Source: a virus. From it: a stretch of DNA of 22,423 nucleotides. Each line of letters begins with the position of its first letter. Within the stretch, counting starts at the first letter, position 1. The position numbers were made by a program, and so were the translations under genes. The stretch spans positions 1 through 22,423 of IMG/VR virus record IMGVR_UViG_3300046499_000479. One strand, written 5' to 3'. Below the pieces are notes generated by a model. It did not search any database. It worked only from the letters and a program-made list of their open reading frames with translations, and was not told the DNA's origin. Of this stretch, positions 19,829-22,423 are shown piece after piece.

Positions 19829-20050
19829 TTACGAGTTTCGCCAGCGGGCCAGGGCGGCGCGGGCCCGCTGGTACTGCTCGATGCTGATCGCGCCGGCCCC
19901 GAGGGCCAGGGCCAGCTCCAGTTCCAGCGGCCGGGTCTCGACGGGGCCGACGCCCTCGACAACGTAGGAGCGGATGCGCTCGGCCCGCTCCGGGGCGGCC
20001 CACTCGGGGCCGTCCCAGGACGCGGCGTCGTCGAACCGCCAGCTGACCAT
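19829..20050 (-). CDS. Small protein with SHOCT-like C-terminal helix
   Basis: 73 residues from ATG 20050, chosen because it shares a base with the upstream stop (TGATG). MVSWRFDDAASWDGPEWAAP is polar and Trp-rich. The end, LGAGAISIEQYQRARAALAR, has the spacing of a SHOCT-type short C-terminal motif (helix, GxI, acidic helix), though the match is loose. No membrane helix. Function unknown. Confidence 0.65.
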   Translation of the reverse strand: MVSWRFDDAASWDGPEWAAPERAERIRSYVVEGVGPVETRPLELELALALGAGAISIEQYQRARAALARWRNS

Positions 20051-20145
20051 CACCGGCACCCGGGCAGCGTGCCGTCGGTCGCCAGGCCGTAGCCAATAAG
20101 CACGCCACAGGTGATGCTGATGGCGAAGAGGATGAGGTACCGCAC
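20050..20145 (-). CDS. 31-residue membrane mini-protein
   Basis: From GTG 20145, preceded by GAGAGGGAGTG. VRYLILFAISITCGVLIGYG forms one transmembrane helix, then LATDGTLPGCR. Its stop overlaps the next start (TGATG). It is the first - strand gene of the divergent region; the dyad at 20172-20190 lies just upstream and may control both directions. Confidence 0.65.
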   Translation of the reverse strand: MRYLILFAISITCGVLIGYGLATDGTLPGCR

Positions 20146-20171
20146 GTGATCACTCCCTCTCGATCGGGCAC

Positions 20172-20190
20172 TGTATGCCCACGCCTTACA
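20172..20190 (+). promoter_or_regulatory. TGTA-N11-TACA dyad upstream of the HTH operon
   Basis: TGTATGCCCACGCCTTACA matches the dyad of P1-P5 in arms and spacing and shares TGTATGC. It lies in the 94-base divergent region between genes at 20145 (-) and 20240 (+). A TATGCC -10 is possible for the + direction, but no TTGAC-like -35 is present. It may be an operator through which the HTH regulator controls its own operon. Confidence 0.65.
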
Positions 20191-20239
20191 TGGTACCCTT
20201 GAGCAGCATCCCCCGACAACCATGAAGGGACCACGATCG

Positions 20240-20887
20240 ATGAAACCTACAGCCGATGAGCTGCTGCAGCAGCTGCGGACCCTGGCCCATATCCCCCACC
20301 CCGACGCGGCGCAGGCCCTGGCCCGCGTGTTCGTCCAGCTGGACGACATCATGACCGAGGGCGGCATCCCGCCCCGGCATTGGTGGCCGCCGCTGCAGCA
20401 CGACTACCACAACCAGCAGCTCATCAGCGAGCGGCGGGCCCTGCACCGGCTGGAGGCGGTGCTGGAGCGGGCCATCCTGGACGACGAGCGGGCCGACCGG
20501 GCTACCAGCGTCGAGGCAGCGGCCAGCTCGGCACGGTGCCCCACGTGCGACAGCCCGGCGGCGGGCATGCACCCGGCGGTGAGCGGCGGCGGCGAGGTCA
20601 CCCGGCGGTGCCCCGACGTCTTCCACCGGGCAATCCTCCGTGACTACCTGGTGCGGCTGCTGTCCCGCGCGGTCGTGGACGAGCTGCACCGGGAGCAGGC
20701 CGAGATGCGGGCGCTCTTGGCCCGGATGGCCCGGGAGCAGACGCTGCGCATCCAGGAGCAGGTGGCCGAGCTGGAGCGGCAGCCGCCCACGGTGCGGATG
20801 GTGGTCGACGACCACGGGAAGTTCTGGGTCGCGCCGCTCACCGAGCAGCCACCGCTGCCCGAGTCCCTGCGCCGGCCGCAGACGTGA
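20240..20887 (+). CDS. Zinc-ribbon type phage protein, 215 residues
   Basis: ATG 20240 is preferred over ATG 20222 because GAAGGGA (20224-20230) fits it. Residues about 1-95 are helical (ELLQQLRTLAHIPHPDAAQA). The middle has CPTCDSPAAGMHPAVSGGGE followed by VTRRCPDVFHRAI: CxxC, His and a further Cys/His pair, a zinc-binding pattern I recall from actinophages. The C-terminal part (about 135-190) is a charged coiled coil (REQAEMRALLARMAREQTL), ending in a polar tail. First gene of a three-gene + strand operon with a HTH regulator. No function is known. Confidence 0.8.
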   Translation: MKPTADELLQQLRTLAHIPHPDAAQALARVFVQLDDIMTEGGIPPRHWWPPLQHDYHNQQLISERRALHRLEAVLERAILDDERADRATSVEAAASSARCPTCDSPAAGMHPAVSGGGEVTRRCPDVFHRAILRDYLVRLLSRAVVDELHREQAEMRALLARMAREQTLRIQEQVAELERQPPTVRMVVDDHGKFWVAPLTEQPPLPESLRRPQT

Positions 20888-20891
20888 CGCC

Positions 20892-21344
20892 GTGGAAGCC
20901 GCCGGGGAGACCTGGGAATGGCACTGCAACCGCTGTGACAAGGTCACGCTGCACAGTCGCCGCGCGGCCCGGCGGTTGGCGAAGCGGCTGGCCCGCAAGG
21001 GCCTGCGGGCCTACCCGTGCCCGGTCAGGGGCTGGCACATCGGGCACAACCCGGAGCCGGTGCGGCGCGGGATGTTCACGGCCTGCGAGTGGTATGCGCT
21101 GCCGGACTGGAAACGCAAGCGAGTGATCAACCAACTGGAGCGGGAGCGTGTCGGTAGCAGTGGAGTTGAGTCGGGCGGCGGTCGGCCGGCTGCGATACCT
21201 GGTCCAGCTGGACCGGCTGAAGTATGCGGAGCTGGCGGCCGTGACGGGCACGCACCCCGCGACGGTGAGCGGCTTCCTCAACCACCGGCAGCCGAACTGG
21301 GCGATCAACACCTTCGTGCGGCTGGCCAGCGCCTTGCGGCATGA
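20892..21344 (+). CDS. Zinc-ribbon protein with long tail overlapping the next gene
   Basis: 150 residues from GTG 20892, four bases after the previous stop. WHCNRCDKVTLHS, a basic helix (RRAARRLAKRLARKGLR) and AYPCPVRGWHIGHNP form a phage-type zinc ribbon, CxxC plus C and HxxxH. The second part, FTACEWYALPDWKRKRVINQ, is also plausible protein. After about 21148 the frame runs out of phase inside the HTH gene for 197 bases, ending in a Gly/Pro/Ala-rich tail that looks less like real protein. The true end may therefore be shorter, or the tail may be an artefact of missing stops in GC-rich DNA. Confidence 0.65.
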   Translation: MEAAGETWEWHCNRCDKVTLHSRRAARRLAKRLARKGLRAYPCPVRGWHIGHNPEPVRRGMFTACEWYALPDWKRKRVINQLERERVGSSGVESGGGRPAAIPGPAGPAEVCGAGGRDGHAPRDGERLPQPPAAELGDQHLRAAGQRLAA

Positions 21345-21468
21345 CGTCGGCATCGTGCTGATCCCCCGGGGCGAGCCGTACCGCTGGTGCGGCGAGCAGG
21401 ACTGCAGCGGCGGCCACTGGCTGCGCGAGATGCACCAGGAGCGATGCCACGGCGCGCCGGTGCGCTGA
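21148..21468 (+). CDS. Helix-turn-helix transcriptional regulator
   Basis: 106 residues from GTG 21148, with GGAGCGGGAG before it; an upstream in-frame stop at 21126 limits earlier starts. Residues 25-47, KYAELAAVTGTHPATVSGFL then NHR, form a Cro/C1-type HTH, and WAINTFVRLASALRHDVGIV continues the typical XRE helix bundle. The C-terminal tail (CGEQDCSGGH, later EMHQERC) holds three Cys and three His, a possible zinc site not usual in XRE repressors. It is the last gene of the operon that carries the TGTA-N11-TACA dyad upstream, so autoregulation is likely but unproven. Candidate immunity or lytic-switch regulator. Confidence 0.8.
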   Translation: MSVAVELSRAAVGRLRYLVQLDRLKYAELAAVTGTHPATVSGFLNHRQPNWAINTFVRLASALRHDVGIVLIPRGEPYRWCGEQDCSGGHWLREMHQERCHGAPVR

Positions 21469-21476
21469 AGCCCGTA

Positions 21477-21589
21477 GTCCTAGCGGTCTAAGGACGCCCG
21501 ATCCACGCCCCTGGGCAGTACCCGGCGGCAAGCCGACGAGGAGACGACGACTCGGCCGGGAGACGCAGGTTCGAATCCTGCCGGTGCAC
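21477..21589 (+). other. tRNA-like remnant or attachment-site candidate
   Basis: GTCCTAGCGGTCTAAGGAC (21477-21495), preceded by TA, is a good class II-type D-arm, and GCAGG-TTCGAAT-CCTGC (21565-21581) is a perfect T-arm, followed by CGGTGCA as acceptor 3' strand. However, the 7 bases before the D-arm (AAGCCCG) pair at only three positions, 69 bases separate the arms, and no regular anticodon arm could be drawn. An inner repeat CCCGGC/GCCGGG lies in that excess. It may be a decayed or interrupted tRNA, or an attP carrying the 3' part of a host tRNA. Confidence 0.5.
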
Positions 21590-21595
21590 ACGAAG

Positions 21596-21627
21596 AAGGC
21601 CCCGACCACCCGCTTGGTCGGGGCCTT
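21596..21627. terminator. Bidirectional terminator between convergent genes
   Basis: AAGGCCCCGACC (21596-21607), loop ACCCGCTT, GGTCGGGGCCTT (21616-21627): a perfect 12-bp stem ending in TTT. It is typical of tRNA and operon terminators in actinobacteria. It lies between the HTH operon and the - strand gene ending at 21652, and can serve both. Confidence 0.85.
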
Positions 21628-21651
21628 TCCGTGTGCCGTGTCGGGTGGAGC

Positions 21652-22423
21652 TTAGCCGACAGGGGCCTGCTGCGCCTCGCGCAGCCGGGCCGCCGCCGCG
21701 AAGAACGCGGCGCCGTACTCGGCCAGGGTGTCCGGGTCCGTCACGCACTGCTCGGCCCGGTCGTGCACGTTCTCGCCCTCGTTGACCTGGTCGACCCGGA
21801 TCAGGGCGTCCCGGGCCCCGGGGCGCACCTCCAGGGTGAACGTGCCCACGGTGTCGGCCTCGTCGCCAACGCTGTGCTTGAGCCGGCTGAACGGCCGCTC
21901 CGGCGTGCCGCCCCCGGTGATGGGCTGCCAGCCCGAGCCGGGGAAGTGACGGCCGACCTCCTCGTTGACCGCGTTCAGGTACGAGTCGGCCATCTCCTCA
22001 GTCCAGCCGTCCATGCGCGGCGCGGCGATGCCGTAGGCCATGCGGGCGGCCTGCATCGCGTGGGAGGCGGGCTCGCCGCGCTGCTCGGCCTTGTACGCGT
22101 CGATGCGCGGGTCGGTGGGCAGCACGGCGCCGATCTGCGCGGCGATCTCGCGGGTGACCTCCAGGACGGCCTGGAGGGACTCCAGGGCGAGGCCCTCGCG
22201 CGGGCCGCCGCCGATGGCCAGGGCCCGGTTGGCCCGCATGAGCACTTCTTCTTCCAGCGCGGTGAAGACGATGCTCTTGTCGCGGCCGGGCGGGAGGAGC
22301 TGGTGCAGGTGCGTGCCGAGCAGGGCGACCAGCTGGCGGGCCAGCTCGTGCGCCACCTGCTTCAGCTCGGTGTTGGCCGGCTTGAAGCTGATGCCGTCCA
22401 GCCAGCCGGGCAGGTCGATGTCG
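21652..22423 (-). CDS. Protein with Acb2/Tad1-like helical hairpin, start beyond the window
   Basis: The frame is open to the right edge, at least 256 residues. GTG 22356 is possible but has no ribosome site, and the 22 codons before it read as protein (DIDLPGWLDGISFKPANTEL). Visible residues about 17-70, with HELARQLVALLGTHLHQLLP, PPGRDKSIVFTALEEEVLMR and ANRALAIG, match my recollection of the helical hairpin shared by the phage anti-defence proteins Acb2 and Tad1 (helix, P-x-RxKS, T-x-LEE, A/W-N-xAIA). Those proteins sequester cyclic nucleotides. The remaining 180 residues, with LALESLQAVLEVTREIAAQI and later RPFSRLKHSVGDEADTVGTF, are not recognised and make it much longer than Acb2. Function is inferred. 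Confidence 0.7.
   Translation of the reverse strand, partial: DIDLPGWLDGISFKPANTELKQVAHELARQLVALLGTHLHQLLPPGRDKSIVFTALEEEVLMRANRALAIGGGPREGLALESLQAVLEVTREIAAQIGAVLPTDPRIDAYKAEQRGEPASHAMQAARMAYGIAAPRMDGWTEEMADSYLNAVNEEVGRHFPGSGWQPITGGGTPERPFSRLKHSVGDEADTVGTFTLEVRPGARDALIRVDQVNEGENVHDRAEQCVTDPDTLAEYGAAFFAAAARLREAQQAPVG

Noticed and set aside
20884-21126. Frame starting with a GTGA overlap after the 215-residue zinc protein
   Set aside because: The overlap looks attractive, but the product is Arg/Gly/Pro-rich without structure, while the neighbouring frame encodes a clear zinc ribbon.

Overview
The window looks like part of an actinobacterial double-stranded DNA phage or prophage. It is strongly G+C rich, has TTGAC-N18-TATGCT promoters of the actinobacterial primary-sigma type, and uses many GTG starts and ATGA/GTGA/TGATG stop-start overlaps. 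Terminase, portal, MuF and a capsid maturation protease of actinophage type are present. No integrase, major capsid, tail, lysis or replication gene was recognised.

Layout. (1) 1-2994, + strand: the end of a gene cut by the window edge, then seven short genes (one DUF6011 zinc protein, the rest small membrane, secreted, Cys-rich or unknown). Four share a compact control unit: a hairpin closing the previous gene that contains the -35 box of the next promoter, followed by a TGTA-N11-TACA dyad over the -10. A fifth gene carries the dyad without a good promoter. (2) 3047-20145, - strand, read right to left: many tiny genes, then the large terminase (18467-16932), a chain of small overlapping genes, a superinfection-exclusion-type Ltp lipoprotein with its own promoter (13787-13219), a DUF1360 membrane protein, portal (12611-10647), MuF-like protein (10669-9815), a 1556-residue protein ending in an ADP-ribosyltransferase domain (9818-5148), a small acidic protein, the maturation protease (4948-3200) and a 46-residue MGCPC protein. 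(3) 20240-21468, + strand, divergent: two zinc-ribbon-type proteins and a helix-turn-helix regulator, with another copy of the dyad upstream. (4) 21477-21627: a tRNA-like remnant (possible attachment site) and a bidirectional terminator. (5) 21652-22423, - strand: a gene cut by the right edge with an Acb2/Tad1-like helical hairpin at its visible N-terminal end.

How it fits together. The head genes form a translationally coupled cassette in which MuF is followed by a separate, giant, probably capsid-packaged ADP-ribosyltransferase. Eight copies of TGTA-N11-TACA tie the left small genes, the Ltp lipoprotein, one small gene at 15220 and the HTH operon into one candidate regulon; the HTH protein is an obvious but unproven candidate ligand. 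Several structural transcripts instead begin with TAnnnT 6-7 bases before a start codon and no Shine-Dalgarno, suggesting leaderless late promoters. The possible novel content is this regulon with hairpin/promoter units, the MuF-coupled giant ART, the Ltp moron and the Acb2/Tad1-like protein. All functions are inferred from sequence reading alone.
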